From Limnephilus marmoratus (Eukaryota; Arthropoda; Insecta; Trichoptera; Limnephilidae): DNA of 64,000 bases. This document shows, one piece after another, positions 39,340-50,219 of this stretch. The position numbers and the translations under genes are program-made. The DNA lies in the NCBI GenBank assembly GCA_917880885.1, contig OU862930.1, positions 31,378,040 to 31,442,039 on the forward strand, written 5' to 3'. Numbering within the stretch: the stretch's first letter is position 1; each line of letters begins with the position of its first letter. A model generated the notes under the pieces. That model did no database searches. It saw nothing but the letters and a program-made list of their open reading frames with translations, and was not told the DNA's origin.

Positions 39340-40156
39340 CCGGATATTTTAAATTAATTTTATTTTTGTATTTCTTGTTTTATATGATTTTTTGGTAAAT
39401 TTATACAAAGCCGGGACCAGCTCATTTTGGACAAAAATAAATAAATATATACCCCAGTAGATAGGTAATAATTAGATGTAATTAATTCCGTGAGCGGAAA
39501 TAGAAAATAATGTATATTATCGTCAATTTCTTAAATTTAAAAATACGAAAATGTCATTTTTCAATGACCTCCATGTTGTTATCTTTACTTTAAAAAACAG
39601 CCTACGTTTTTAAATGGTTTGTCTGGCTACGCAGGGTTTGTATAGCGGGCTTGTGAATATTATCTTAACTTTAAAAAACAGCCTACGTTGGTTTTTAAAT
39701 AGTTTGTCTGGCTACGCAGGGTTTGTCTAGCGGGCTTGTGTGACAGATCGGCCGCGCCATGTCAGTTTCGAAGACGCGAAGTGAATTTTGATTTTACGCA
39801 ATTGAAATTTAAAATGCATCATTTTCCGCCTCCCCCAATGCAAAAAGTTTCCGAAATACGTAATTCTAACAATTATTCAACTTCTGCAAAGTGTTTTTTC
39901 GTGAAAAAGTGCATATTACCGCTTTTGCACTTTGAAAAATGACATTTTCGTATTTTTAAATTTAAGAAATTAACTATAGTGTACATTTTTTTCAATTTCC
40001 GCTCACGGAATTAATTACATCTAATTATTACCTATCTACTGGGGTATATATTTATTTATTTTTGTCCAAAATGAGCTGGTCCCGGCTTTGTATAAATTTA
40101 CCAAAAAATCATATAAAACAAGAAATACAAAAATAAAATTAATTTAAAATATCCGG
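39340..40156. mobile_element. Palindromic element FB3
   Basis: The arms begin CCGGATATTTTAAATTAATT and end in the complement at 40156, about 250 bp each (CCGGGACCAGCTCATTTTGG; AATTAATTCCGTGAGCGGAA). The flanks are TA on both sides. The centre has two copies of a unit with ACAGCCTACG and GGCTACGC, shared with FB2. It abuts the Penelope remnant. Confidence 0.8.
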
Positions 40157-40286
40157 TAAAATTTATTTTTTTTAGTGTAAAATGAGCTGGTCCCGGTTTT
40201 GTATAAAATTAATGATTTTTTCAATGTTTTTTGTCTCCTAGCCATGAGGCAATTGCTATGAGGCAAACAATAATAAATCAGATAAG

Positions 40287-40450
40287 TTTTAAGATTTTCA
40301 CGGCCAAAAGCATTTTCGTTTTTTTGTTTTTTAGGTGTTATGCCGTGTTGCGCTACCTCCTTCTTTAGCCAACGTTTCGGACATCGTTGGCTAAAGAAGG
40401 AGGTAGCGCAACACGGCATAACACCCCAAAAACAAATGACGAAAATAATA
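40287..40450. repeat. R3 hairpin repeat, copy 4
   Basis: The cleanest copy: AGTTTTAAGATTTTCACGGC, GTTATGCCGTGTTGCG, CTACCTCCTTCTTTAGCCAA, then a loop of about 13 nt (TTTCGGACATCG) and the complement. It could form a perfect stem of more than 50 bp. Confidence 0.85.
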
Positions 40451-41694
40451 AATCAATTATTAGACAACTTCAAAAATAGACATTTAAAATCATTAATTTA
40501 TAAATAGGTCGTCTCAATGTGGAGTAGCCACAGTTTGAAAATGGTCTTGTAAACCGAAACAGCTGTAACAAAAATACATACTAAAATACTTGAAGAACTT
40601 GATAATAATATTATCAAATTTAATTTTTGTTCAAATTTAATTTAACCTTATAATGATATTACGGACCATGAAATTCCCAATTTTCCCGTTTCATACAAGG
40701 TGCGCTGTAGGGGTCATTTAAAAAAAATATATTGTAATATGAGGTTCATAAAATTATTTTTAGGTTTTTACAGGCTCAATTGTTCGATTTATAAAAAAAT
40801 TTTAAATACTTTCTTCAGTTTCTAGTGTAGGTAATTTTATATTGTATTCTTTCATTTTTAATAAATGACCTATTATTTATAAAATTCTAATTCTTTATTT
40901 TAAACCACTGTAGGTATAGTAATTGTTATTTATGATGTTTGATTCTTTGCTTTTATGTTTTACTTTTGTCTTTTTTGGGTAAATAACCGTTTGAGAAGAT
41001 GATTCAAATAAAAAAAAATATATCATTTTATTGAGTTGTCTGGTGAATTTAAAATAAACTATTAAATTGTTAAGTTTTTATGTAATTGTTCTAATACCGA
41101 CAAATTGGTTTGTATATCTTGCGTAATTTAACGTTTTATAATTTTTGATATCTGTTAATTTTCTTAAAGCAATCATATCATAACCCAAATAAAAAATTAC
41201 GATAAATCGTTTGTTTTGTTTTTATTTTATTTTTTGTTATTTTGGAACCACCCACTTACAATTCGCTCGGTCGGCCGAGCCGACGCACTGGCCTGCCAGC
41301 AGATACCAAAGTACAAGTACCGACTAGAAAGCAAGTCAGATAACCAACGCCGTCGCGACCGGAGGCCCGTTGAGGAGTTCGTTGATTATGAAATTAACTG
41401 AATAGGTTTTGTATGAAATTATCTCAGTATATTATGATAATTATTTGACGGAAGTACATTAAACGTGTAAGCCATAAGAGTAATTTGCTATCAAACTTGT
41501 GAATAAATGGGGAAAGTGGCATTGAAATGATAAAATGCCTGGAGTTGTAGCGTCACCCCTCATAGCACCCAACGTTTTATTTTGCATCTTGGCATGCCGA
41601 AGGATAACTAAAGATGGTCCAATTTTTTTAATAATTTTTTTATTGAATATTGCACTGTAACTATTTGTTCTGTACATTTTTAATTAAATTTCAA
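40451..41694. other. No gene recognised
   Basis: AT-rich sequence. The frame 41216-41401 (61 codons, ending VEEFVDYEIN) lies in a GC-richer patch but has no motif or neighbour support. Confidence 0.5.
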
Positions 41695-42108
41695 TGTGAA
41701 TACCTCACAAGAGTCCCAACTACTCCCGTCTGGAGCCAGTGAGACTATAGCATTCCCATTTGGGGTATGTTGTAAGGCTGAGGATAGCAGGGAGGGGAAG
41801 GAGATGTGGGGAGAGGAAGGTGGGGAAGTATCTGGCTATTCAGATCTGATAAGCAAACACGGCTAAAGCTATTTCTAGCAACGTTTCAATTCTGAACGGT
41901 AGTCTTACACCAGGGCGATACTGAGATTTTCTTCCGATCCGGAACGTGCCGAAAATATACTTAACATTATTTTTAGTTAATTAGTTGTAAAATAACACAA
42001 ACTAATCAAACAAAAATTATTTGTGCACGTCGGGTTCGAACCCGCAACCTTAGGATTGCGAGTCGAGAGTCTTACCCCTCGACTAAGGGGGCTGTTATGT
42101 TACGTTAT
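41695..42108 (-). mobile_element. tRNA-headed SINE (family S2), complete copy
   Basis: The minus-strand head has TAGTCGAGGGG (box A, plus 42075-42085) and GGTTCGAACCC (box B, plus 42032-42043). The body carries AGCTTTAGCCGTG-type and CTGAATAGCCAG sequence, and the tail ends near GTTGGGACTCTTGTG. Acceptor-stem pairing is absent, so it is a SINE and not a tRNA gene. Confidence 0.75.
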
Positions 42109-42114
42109 TTTGAT

Positions 42115-42520
42115 GAACAATTTCAAAAAGTTATGACCACTTTCAAAATTATTTTAATATCAAAATCCAAAAAATGTAAAAATTCCAAAAAAATTATATT
42201 TCAAAATTTAAAAATTCAAAAAAATTCAATATCCAAAAAAGTTCAAATCCAAAAAATTTAAAAATCCAATATATTCCAAAATATAAGAAATTTAAATATC
42301 AAAAATTACCAATATCCAAAAAATTCAAAAATTTCAAAATCCAAAAAATTTCAAAATTTAAAAAAAATCAAAATCAAAAAATTTACATAAATCAAAAAAA
42401 TTAGAAATTCCAAAAAAAATTTTAATTCAAAAATTTTCCAATTTCATAAAATTTTAGATGTTCAAAAAAATGTTTAATTTGAAAAACCAAATTTTTAAAT
42501 AAATTAAAATTACTAACTTT
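42115..42520. repeat. Nearly G-free degenerate tandem repeat
   Basis: Loose units of about 10-14 nt (CCAAAAAATTCAAAA variants) fill the tract. A strongly outnumbers T and G is almost absent on the plus strand. No gene is seen. Confidence 0.8.
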
Positions 42521-43056
42521 TTTTTTTTTATTATTTATTTATTTATTCCATTGTACATGTAATGCAAATATTTTTTAATGGTGGTAATAATACCTCTCTA
42601 ATTGAGAATTTCTCGTGTTTAGGGAGGGAGTACTAACACAATTGATATTTTGATATATGTTTAATTGATGCTACCATGAGCGTATTTATGAAAAAATAAA
42701 ATAAAAACAACATGTATGTAAAATTATATACCTGTGCACTATTTTAGGAAGAAAGTTTTTTTTTAAATTATAAAATATAAAACCTGTGTACACATTGAAA
42801 ATATAAGTGGGCGTAATATAACACAAACATGAAATTACTTAGTGGTGAAATGTATTTTAATTTTTTTCTTAAAAATTTTATAATTTTTTTCGGATTGAAT
42901 ATCTTTAGGGAGTTCGTTAAAGCATTTTATGGCTGAGTATGTGTAATGGTGTTGGGCCGTTGTAGTATTAAGTTTAGGGATTATTATTTGTCCTGTTGTT
43001 CTCGGCCTGGTGCTAAATGACTTTATTGTTAGTTTGTCTTTATGGATTTGAAGTAC

Positions 43057-43530
43057 TTAATGCATTTTTTGATAGATTCTGTTTATTTGTAAAACTTTGA
43101 ATTCATCGAATATTTTTTGAGTTGAATAGTCTAAAGGTTTTTTTAGAATAATTTTGATGAGTCTTCTATGTACTATTTCAAGTGGGGCTAAGTTGGTTTT
43201 ATACGCTCCTCCCCAACCTATTATTCCGTATTGCAGAACTGATTGGGCTAATGCATAGTAAACCTTCAGTAGTATAGATTTATGAAGTATATTTCTTAGT
43301 TTGAGGAATACGTAAAAAAGTTTACGTATTCTGTTTATAGTTTGTGCAATATGTTCTGTCCATTTAATATGTTGGTCTATTATTATGCCTAAATATTTAA
43401 TGTTGTTCTTTTTTGAAATTTTTGTGCATTCAGATGAGTTGCAGTTGTCAGTATAATTTTTACAAGAGCTATGAATAGTTATATTGGAATTTATAATTGG
43501 AAGGAATTTGTCTGATAGTGTAAATGTCAT
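43057..43530 (-). pseudogene. LINE W reverse transcriptase C-terminus
   Basis: Continues after the shift with NIKYLGIIIDQHIKWTEHI, VYYALAQSVLQYGIIGWGG and LEIVHRRLIKIIL, ending IYQKMH. The YLGI-x-ID and Q-x-x-L-x-YGI segments are normal for LINE RT tails. Confidence 0.82.
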
Positions 43531-43621
43531 GAAGTAAGTTTTGTCAGAGTTTAAGGAAAGATAGTTGTCATCCAGCCATTGTTTTAAGTTGTTTATTTCT
43601 ACATTTGCGGTTCGGTAGGCT

Positions 43622-44341
43622 TCATCCCAAGTTTTTTTTTTCTATGATTAAGACTGTGTCGTCAGCGAAAGATATGATTTTTCCAATTTTCGGTATTGTA
43701 AGCATTTCATTCACGTAAATGATAAACAATATTGGACCTAACACTGTCCCTTGAGGAATTCCAAATTCTGAATAGTTGGGTTCACTCAATGTATTGTTAA
43801 TTTTCACGTGTTGGTGTCTTTCATGTAGATAACTTTTGAACCATTCTATAACTGTTCCTTGAATTCCAATATTTTCTAATTTCTTGATTAGTTTTTTGTG
43901 GCATATACTGTCAAAAGCTTTTCTTAGATCAATGAATATGCTTAAACATTTATTTCCCGAGTCAAGAGCATTATATATTATTGAGGTTATTTTTGCGATT
44001 GCATCTTGCGGGCCTAAATTTTCTCTGAAGCCGAATTGGTTATCATTAATAATTTTATTTGAAATGATGTGCTTAGTTAATTGTGACTTTACGACTTTTT
44101 CAAATATTTTTGCTACATTTGATACAATAGATATGGGACGGTAGTTTGAGATGTCGGTTGCAATTCCTGATTTGAAAATCGGAGTTATTATTGTATTTTT
44201 ATATATTTTCGGGTAAATTCCTTGTTGCATGCTGTTATTTATGATATGTGCTATTGGTTTTGATATTAGTTGTCTCATTTGTTTTAGTAAATTTACTGTG
44301 ATATGGTCGAAACCAGGGCTCGCGGACACTCGTAAGTTCAT
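43622..44341 (-). pseudogene. LINE W reverse transcriptase
   Basis: The frame reads SPGFDHITVNLLKQ, ITPIFKSGIATDISNYRPIS, FIDLRKAFDSICHKKL (Asp box), FGIPQGTVLGPILF and ISFADDTVLI (active-site DD). The frame breaks in an A-run (plus T-run 43630-43638). Confidence 0.87.
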
Positions 44342-44684
44342 TATTATTTTTTTCTATTTCTATCTGTGTGCATTTTTCAAACTTTTTGAAAATATTTTGG
44401 CAAGTTTGTGTGGATGTACTAAAAGTTTTTTTAGATTGGACAGCGTCAATTTTTTTGGCTAGGTTCTCACTGACTTTTGCAAAGTAGTTGTTGAAAATAT
44501 TAGCAATTTTAGTTGGTTCTTTTACTGTCTCTATTGTTTCATTATCATATGTTATTTTATTTATTTGTTTATTTTTATTACCCTTGCCAATGATGTTATT
44601 AATTGTAGCCCAGACTTTTTTGTTATCTTCACCACAATCTTCAATTTTTTCTTTGAAGTAATTTTCTTTTGTTTTTTTAATCAA
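44235..44684 (-). pseudogene. LINE W pre-RT linker
   Basis: The frame includes KENYFKEKIEDCGEDNKKVW, INNIIGKG, IANIFNNYFAKV and then runs into another frame near 44330, where the RT lead SPGFDHI begins. Such a linker precedes the RT in this LINE group. Confidence 0.75.
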
Positions 44685-45014
44685 GTTTGTAAGATTATTT
44701 CTGTATTTTTTATATAATTGTAATAAAATAAAGTCATTGGGTTATTTACGGGTTTGATAAAATAGTTTTTCTTTATTCCTAATTGAGGTAACTATTCCAT
44801 GGGTGATCCAAGGTTTAATTTTTCTATGTTTTGATTTTAGTTTGACGTTATTTTCTTTAGTTGCATTTATTATGTAAATTATTGGTATCTGTTTGGATAT
44901 TGTGAATCAGAATAGATTGATGTGCTCAGTAGGTAGGTAGGTAGGTACTGAAAGTAGGAACTATTTTTCTATAAATATTCAATTTATAGAAACATGAATG
45001 CATTACAGTACCCG

Positions 45015-45450
45015 AGATGGATATCAAATTACGCTCTCGACCCACACAATCTGAAGGGCTGAGTAAAAAAAATAAGCGGTAAACTCCTAGGCCCCTTTTT
45101 TCGAGATAATTAATGGTTTTTCTAAACGAAATACTGAACACACTGAGTCGGGCGGCTGGAATGGTTCAGTAGCAGATGTACTGAATTGAGTGGTAAGCCT
45201 CCTGGACCATTTTAAAAGTGTCGGCGACCAAAGTAGCTCGGTGTTAGGAGTCTTCTTTGCAACAAGAAATTATGCGTTACGGATATCAAATTACGCGTAT
45301 CGACCTGCACAACCCGAATGCTGCAGTGAAAAATTGAGCAGGAAGCTCCTTGGCCAACTTTCGCGAGAAAAGGCCCGTACTGAACGCCTTGAACCGGGTG
45401 ACCGAAGCGGTCCGAGAGCAGGTGTACAAAATTGAGCGGTCGACTACCTG
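45015..45450. repeat. Two diverged tandem units of about 262 bp
   Basis: GGATATCAAATTACG occurs near 45017 and 45278, followed in both by CTCGACC/TATCGACC-x-x-CACAA, GAATTGAG/AAATTGAG and GCAGATGTAC/GCAGGTGTAC. The second unit is more GC rich. Unknown family, no gene. Confidence 0.7.
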
Positions 45451-45514
45451 TGCCCTTTGTAGGCGCACAATCCTCGCTTTATCCACATTCATACACCGTT
45501 TTTTTCTTCTTATA

Positions 45515-46296
45515 TTTAATTAAGCCAACAGGGCTATGAAAATGTTAGGTTTTATTTTAAGGATTTCCAAAGATTTTAAAAATATTCTCACATTAAAAAT
45601 TCTGTTCACATCTCTCGTTAGAAGCATTCTAGAATATAACTCTACAATTTGGTCACCTGTCTTTAATAATCACATTAATATCATTGAAAAAGTTCAACGC
45701 AAGTTTTTGAGGTGTATTAATTTTCGACTTGGAATCCCTTTAGAATCAATAAATTACGACTTTTTATTACACTAATTGAAATTGTCGAAGTTAAGTGACA
45801 GAAGAAAAATTTTTGATCTCATATTTTTATACAAAATTGTAAATCATCAGTTGGATAGCCCTGATATATTAAAGTTGATTCACTTTCATGTACCTACCAT
45901 TAGATCAAGGTTCCCTAGTATGTATTATTGTGACAATTATACGTCTGTCGCTGGATATAATTCTGTTATAAATAGAATACTCACCATTGGTAATTTTTAT
46001 GCCAATGTTGCTGATATTTTTCATATTTCCTTATTAAAATACAAGGCTATACTTATCAAACATTTCAGCCTTACGTATTGTAACGAGGTTACTTCATAAC
46101 AAGTTATTCTTTTTATTTCATTGTATCCTTTTGAAGTTTTCATTAGTTGTTAGAAATTTTTTCTCTTTTTCTCCTATTATGAGAAATTAAAAGAAAAACA
46201 ATCTTTCTTCACTATACTATGACTATTTAAATATAATAAATAACACATGTTTGTAAGTGGCACTTTGTGCCGTAAATTTTAAATAAATAAATAAAC
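45515..46296 (+). mobile_element. LINE fragment of the Z type, plus strand
   Basis: Only the RT C-terminus and 3' UTR remain. Before the AATA repeats (46280-46296) lies a hairpin GGCAC-TTT-GTGCC, in the same place as the GCCC-ATCA-GGGC hairpin in LINE Z. Confidence 0.82.
45536..46099 (+). pseudogene. Z-type LINE RT C-terminus
   Basis: The frame reads MKMLGFILRISKDF, LVRSILEYNSTIWSP and IEKVQRKFLRCINF to a stop at 45773-45775, then continues in the same frame as KLSKLSDRRKIFDLIFLYKI, ending EVTS. One in-frame stop separates the two parts. Confidence 0.82.
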
Positions 46297-46339
46297 ACAC
46301 ATTCCTCTCTTCATCCGCATTCACAAGTCAAATCGCTTA

Positions 46340-46412
46340 GTGTTATTAGTTAGTTGTTTTTATCACATCGTTAGTTGCCTGCAACGGGCAAAAGCTAGTA
46401 TATATTAATGGT
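46340..46412 (-). mobile_element. Short RTE-like repeat start
   Basis: On the minus strand TACTAGCTTTTGCCCGTTGC resembles the common start of the 3' non-coding part of RTE-type LINEs in insects. It is the same family as 47050-48175 in the other orientation. Confidence 0.45.
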
Positions 46413-46542
46413 TAGCTCTCAATGAATTGAAGGGACAATTATTTACAATGAACGTTAGAATTTTTATGTTTTAGAACGCTCAAAGCGTCTTAGTTTAACT
46501 TGCCCTTTTAACCATTTTTTAAAATGCATTATTTTCATAATA

Positions 46543-46985
46543 ATGGAATGTCGCCGCCCGGGAACCATTTATTGGACAACCAACACTTTTGCCGTAAATG
46601 ACCCCTAGTGGTTCGCTACGTTTGATTATTTAGCAGGGTTGCCCGGTTTCATGGGGTAAGTTTGGTTCCAGATCTTGGCGGCGGATACGTCTTCCCACCA
46701 ACTGTGTGGCTTGCCGGATCGGGAGAGACTGGTTAGAGAGACCTTTTGACCTCTCCACCAGGACTCTCTCGGAACATCGCCTTGCACCACAGATGTAGGG
46801 TTGCATTCATCCTTCCGTCACTCCTGGACACACTGAACCCCGGATTCATATCCGCCCGCATAAATGTTTCTTTCCCAGAGCTTCCTCTCCTTCATTTCCT
46901 TAAAAGACCCTCCACACTGCATCCCCAAAGATGACCTAGTCTCTGAGCGAATTATTTTCCTTAGGGCCTCATGTGTGGAACTAAT
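46543..46985 (+). repeat. R1 repeat, copy e
   Basis: From CGCCCGGGAACCATTTATTG to GTGTGGAACTAAT. The hairpin near the end is mutated (TCTCTGAGCG / CCTTAGGGCC). Confidence 0.75.
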
Positions 46986-47049
46986 ATAAACAAAATACTG
47001 TATGTCTGCACTACAGTAACCGCAGCTAAGTTCTTATATTTTCATATAA

Positions 47050-48175
47050 TACTAGCTGGTACCCGGCATGCGTTGCTATGCCATTTAATAAAGAAATTGT
47101 TTCTCCCTGAGTGTCCTTTCCCATTCGTTCCGTTCCCCTTCCGCCTCCCCTTCTTCTCCTGCGTCCTCTTCCCCTCTCGCGTTCCCACTCCGTCACCTCC
47201 ACCTTCCCTCTCCCCACTCCACTCCCCACCATTCCACCGTCCTGCGAACCCCCCTCCTGAGTTCCTCTCCCCCCTCCCCCCTCCCAGGTTCTCCTCCCCC
47301 TCTCTGGTTCCCCTCCCCCATAATAAAGCAATTGTTTCTACCTTAGTGTCCTTTCTCATTCGTCCCGTTCCCCTTCCGCCTCCCCTTCTTCTCCTGCGTC
47401 CTCTTCCCCTCTCGCGTTCCCACTCCGTCACCTCCACTATCCCCCATAATAAAGGAATTGTTTCTCACTGAGTGTCCTTTTTCCCATTCGTCCTGTTCCC
47501 TTTCCGCCTCCCCTTCTTCTCCTGCGTCCTCTCCCCCTCTCGCGTTCCCACTCCGTCACCTCCTCCTTCCCTCTCCCCACTCCACTCCCCTCCCTTCTCC
47601 CGTCCCGCGAACCCCCCTCCCAAGTTCCCCTCCCCCCTTCCAGGTCCCCCTCCCCCCTCCCAGGTTCTCCTCCCCCTCTCTGGTTCCCCTCCCCCATAAT
47701 AAAGCAATTGTTTCTACCTTAGTGTCCTTTCCCATTCGTCCCGTTCCCCTTCCGCCTCCCCTTCTTCTCCTGCGTCCTCTTCCCCTCTCGCGTTCCCACT
47801 CCGTCACCTCCACCTTCCTTCTCCCCACTCCACTCCCCCCGCCTCCCCCCGTCCCGCGAACCCCTCTCCGAGTTCCTCTCCCCCCTCCCAGGTACCCCTT
47901 CCTCCTCCCAGGTTCCCCTCCCCCTCCCTGGTTCCCCTCCTCCATCTCTCCCTCCCTCCCGCTTTCCACAAAAATAGCCACTTCCTCGCGTGTCACCAAT
48001 AGCAATTTTTTATACAAATTTCATAATGCCAGAGCTCGCCTGAAGTTTTATAAAAACCTTGTCCTGACAATAACGAACACACGAAAAAAGAATTATCCAA
48101 TTTGGTGCAGTCGTTCGAAAGTGATGTGCTTAGCAACACATTCAGCGATTCATTTTTATATCATAGATTAAATTT
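47050..48175 (+). mobile_element. RTE-like 3' end with expanded pyrimidine VNTR
   Basis: Begins ACTAGCTGGTACCCGGC and ends with CTTAGCAACACATTCAGCG and TTTTTATATCATAGATTA, as insect RTE-type 3' ends do. Between lie four pyrimidine-rich units. No coding part. The numerous long open frames here come from the repeat composition and are not genes. Confidence 0.55.
47084..47960. repeat. Pyrimidine-rich VNTR
   Basis: Units begin AATAAAG(C/A)AATTGTTTCT at about 47086, 47324, 47449 and 47698, so the lengths are about 238, 125, 249 and 260 bp. Each is mostly CCCCTCC and TTCCC tracts. The complementary strand is purine rich with many G runs. Confidence 0.85.
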
Positions 48176-48289
48176 GGTACCTAATGTAGGTACCTATTTA
48201 AAATATCTTAAATTCTTGATTCGATTCAAACTATAAGGGGAGTACCTACTTTAAATAAATTTTGTCAACTTAAAGATTTTCAAAAATAG

Positions 48290-48555
48290 AATCCCGATTT
48301 AACATTTTGCAAAATGTCATTCTCAAACACGCGAACTGTCATACGTGCGATAGTCGTAAAGGAATACATACATACATAGGTTTTCGGAAATTATCCAATT
48401 TTCTGCGCAATTTTCTTAATTTTTCTCTCCGTAAGAACCATCCTCGTACTTCAAGGAATATTCTAAAAAAAGAATTACTTAGCGAAATCGGTTCAGCTGA
48501 TCTCGAGATTTGCGCCTAGCAACACAATTAGCGATTCATTTTTATTTATAAGACT
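48290..48555 (+). mobile_element. Second RTE-like 3' end
   Basis: It shares CCTAGCAACACAATTAGCG and ATTCATTTTTATTTATA with the end of the previous element, preceded by AGCGAAATCGGTTCAGC. It lies directly left of the hAT-like element at 48570. Confidence 0.5.
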
Positions 48556-49023
48556 AGATGACGTGTGATTACGGTTCATGATTTCTCGAGCTTTTCAATT
48601 CTCGGGTCTCGAGAATTCTCGAGGCTAATTTCTCGAGGCTTCTCAGGTTGCCGAGTAATTTACATTTACGTACGTTTTCTCAGATTATTTGGTTCCAATA
48701 ACGTCAACAAATTCAGTGGTTTTCCTCTCGAATAAAAGTATCAAATTAATTATAAAACTTTTATTGATTATATTCAAAAACATTAATCTTATGAATAAGC
48801 TAATTAACTTTTTAAAAAATACAGAAATAATATTATTCAGACTCATAATTATGATGACAGCACCATTTTTGGCTGGTTATTTAGAACTTATAAACAAAGT
48901 AGCTTCTAAACTAAACAAAAAATCAACATGAAAGAAAACGTTAATATTTTAACTTACAATTAAATTACAATCACAGCACAATTTTTGGCTGGTTATTTAG
49001 AAAAAAAAAATCAACTTAGAACT

Positions 49024-49492
49024 TGTCAGAGTCATTTCAATCTCATCAAGGGTGGTGGACTTTTTATTGTAAAACACTTTTTTTACTGAAGAGTCGTTTT
49101 ATTTACAAACACCTTTGAGCAACAATGAAATCAACACTTTTCAGAACTAAATTTGGCCCGGACCTCGCCTTGTGCAATACGGGATCTATACTCTAGGTAG
49201 GGGTTAATGCGAGAGAAGGAAATACTTGAGTATCGCCCTTTTTATACTGCTAAAAACTATAAAAATACCGTCTTTCAGACTGTTTAAAAATACGATAATA
49301 ATAATACACAATATAAGTAGCAGATATCCACTGAGGTCACGTGCCCTAATTTTGTTGGCCGGTAACACTAGCTTCTATAAAATTCCCACAGAGGTCTCTA
49401 ATATGCATACTCTTTTAATAAACTAAGAATAATTAAGCCAATGGAATTAACTACAGTATTTATCTCATAGATGTCACTAACTATTCTTAACA
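49024..49492 (-). repeat. Left LTR (3' LTR), 469 bp
   Basis: On the plus strand it begins TGTCAGAGTCATTTC and ends CTATTCTTAACA. Preceded by GAACT. Nearly identical to the right LTR. Confidence 0.93.
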
Positions 49493-50215
49493 GACCCCCG
49501 GGAAAGGGATTAATTTTAAATAAAATTAAAACATTTCTAAATCTAACCCTAATGGTAAATTTAAACATAATATTCAGACAGATTAAAAAACAAAATATAT
49601 ACATGAAATGAAAAATATAGAACTAATCTGAAAGCTAAATAATTCATTATGTTTAATGTAGAGCACTACTTAAGCATTTAACATTTACCTTAAGAGGTAA
49701 TACCACCGGTGAGAAATCTCGACGGTAGGTATTTTCAAAAATTATCGTTGTCGCGCAGCGCTCACAAAAGAACTAGCTATAGATGTGTGGGTGAGACCAC
49801 GTGAGTGTTTGGCTCGAACACCCGCTCGCCCCCTCTGCGTCTCCTGCCTACCTACCGTCTTCCGCGAATCTCATCGCATGCATGTTTCGACTTATTTCGT
49901 CGCTAACAAAGTTTTTGACTCGGCGCGGTACCGCTCTCCATACACAGAAAAAAGGGCGCATTATTTTTAAACGCACGAGGTCTCTAAAGGTGCATATGAT
50001 TTGTAGCTATTCGAAACGTAAAAATAAATAATATTAGTCTAAACGACCCGAAGTTTAGAAAAAACTATATTGATTGAGTGATTTGGAAAAAATAAAATAA
50101 TGGTCTTTTGTTTTGTAGCAAACTTACTTTTTATTCAATAACGGCTGTACAAAAAACACAAAACATATTTTGTCCAATATACGTAATCTAGTTGTTAAAA
50201 ATGTAAACTAACTAA
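49493..50215. other. LTR-element interior, no gene seen
   Basis: AT-rich apart from a GC-richer patch at 49780-49960. No frame with a recognisable motif. Confidence 0.5.
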
Positions 50216-50219
50216 AACT

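Larger units (their letters stand above)
42525..44885 (-). mobile_element. LINE W, CR1/Jockey-group, 5' truncated
   Basis: Minus-strand LINE with a 3' end of ATTT-type repeats (42525-42545). It contains the linker and RT split over three frames by homopolymer shifts. No endonuclease is seen. It is only distantly like X, Y and Z. Confidence 0.82.

Noticed and set aside
42030..42108. A tRNA gene on the minus strand.
   Set aside because: Boxes A and B are good but the acceptor stem does not pair, and the same head recurs with an S2 SINE body.
44928..44948. GTAGGTAGGTAGG as a telomere-type repeat.
   Set aside because: The unit is GTAG, not the insect TTAGG, and only four copies are present. It is a short microsatellite.
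47026..48017. Several long open frames on both strands (up to 237 codons, Pro/Ser- or Gly/Arg/Glu-rich).
   Set aside because: They arise from the pyrimidine-rich VNTR. All frames are open because stop codons are rare in C/T-only or G/A-only sequence.
49226..49426. A frame repeated at 62501-62701 as a conserved small protein.
   Set aside because: Both lie at the same place in the two LTRs, so the identity comes from the LTR duplication and not from coding constraint.
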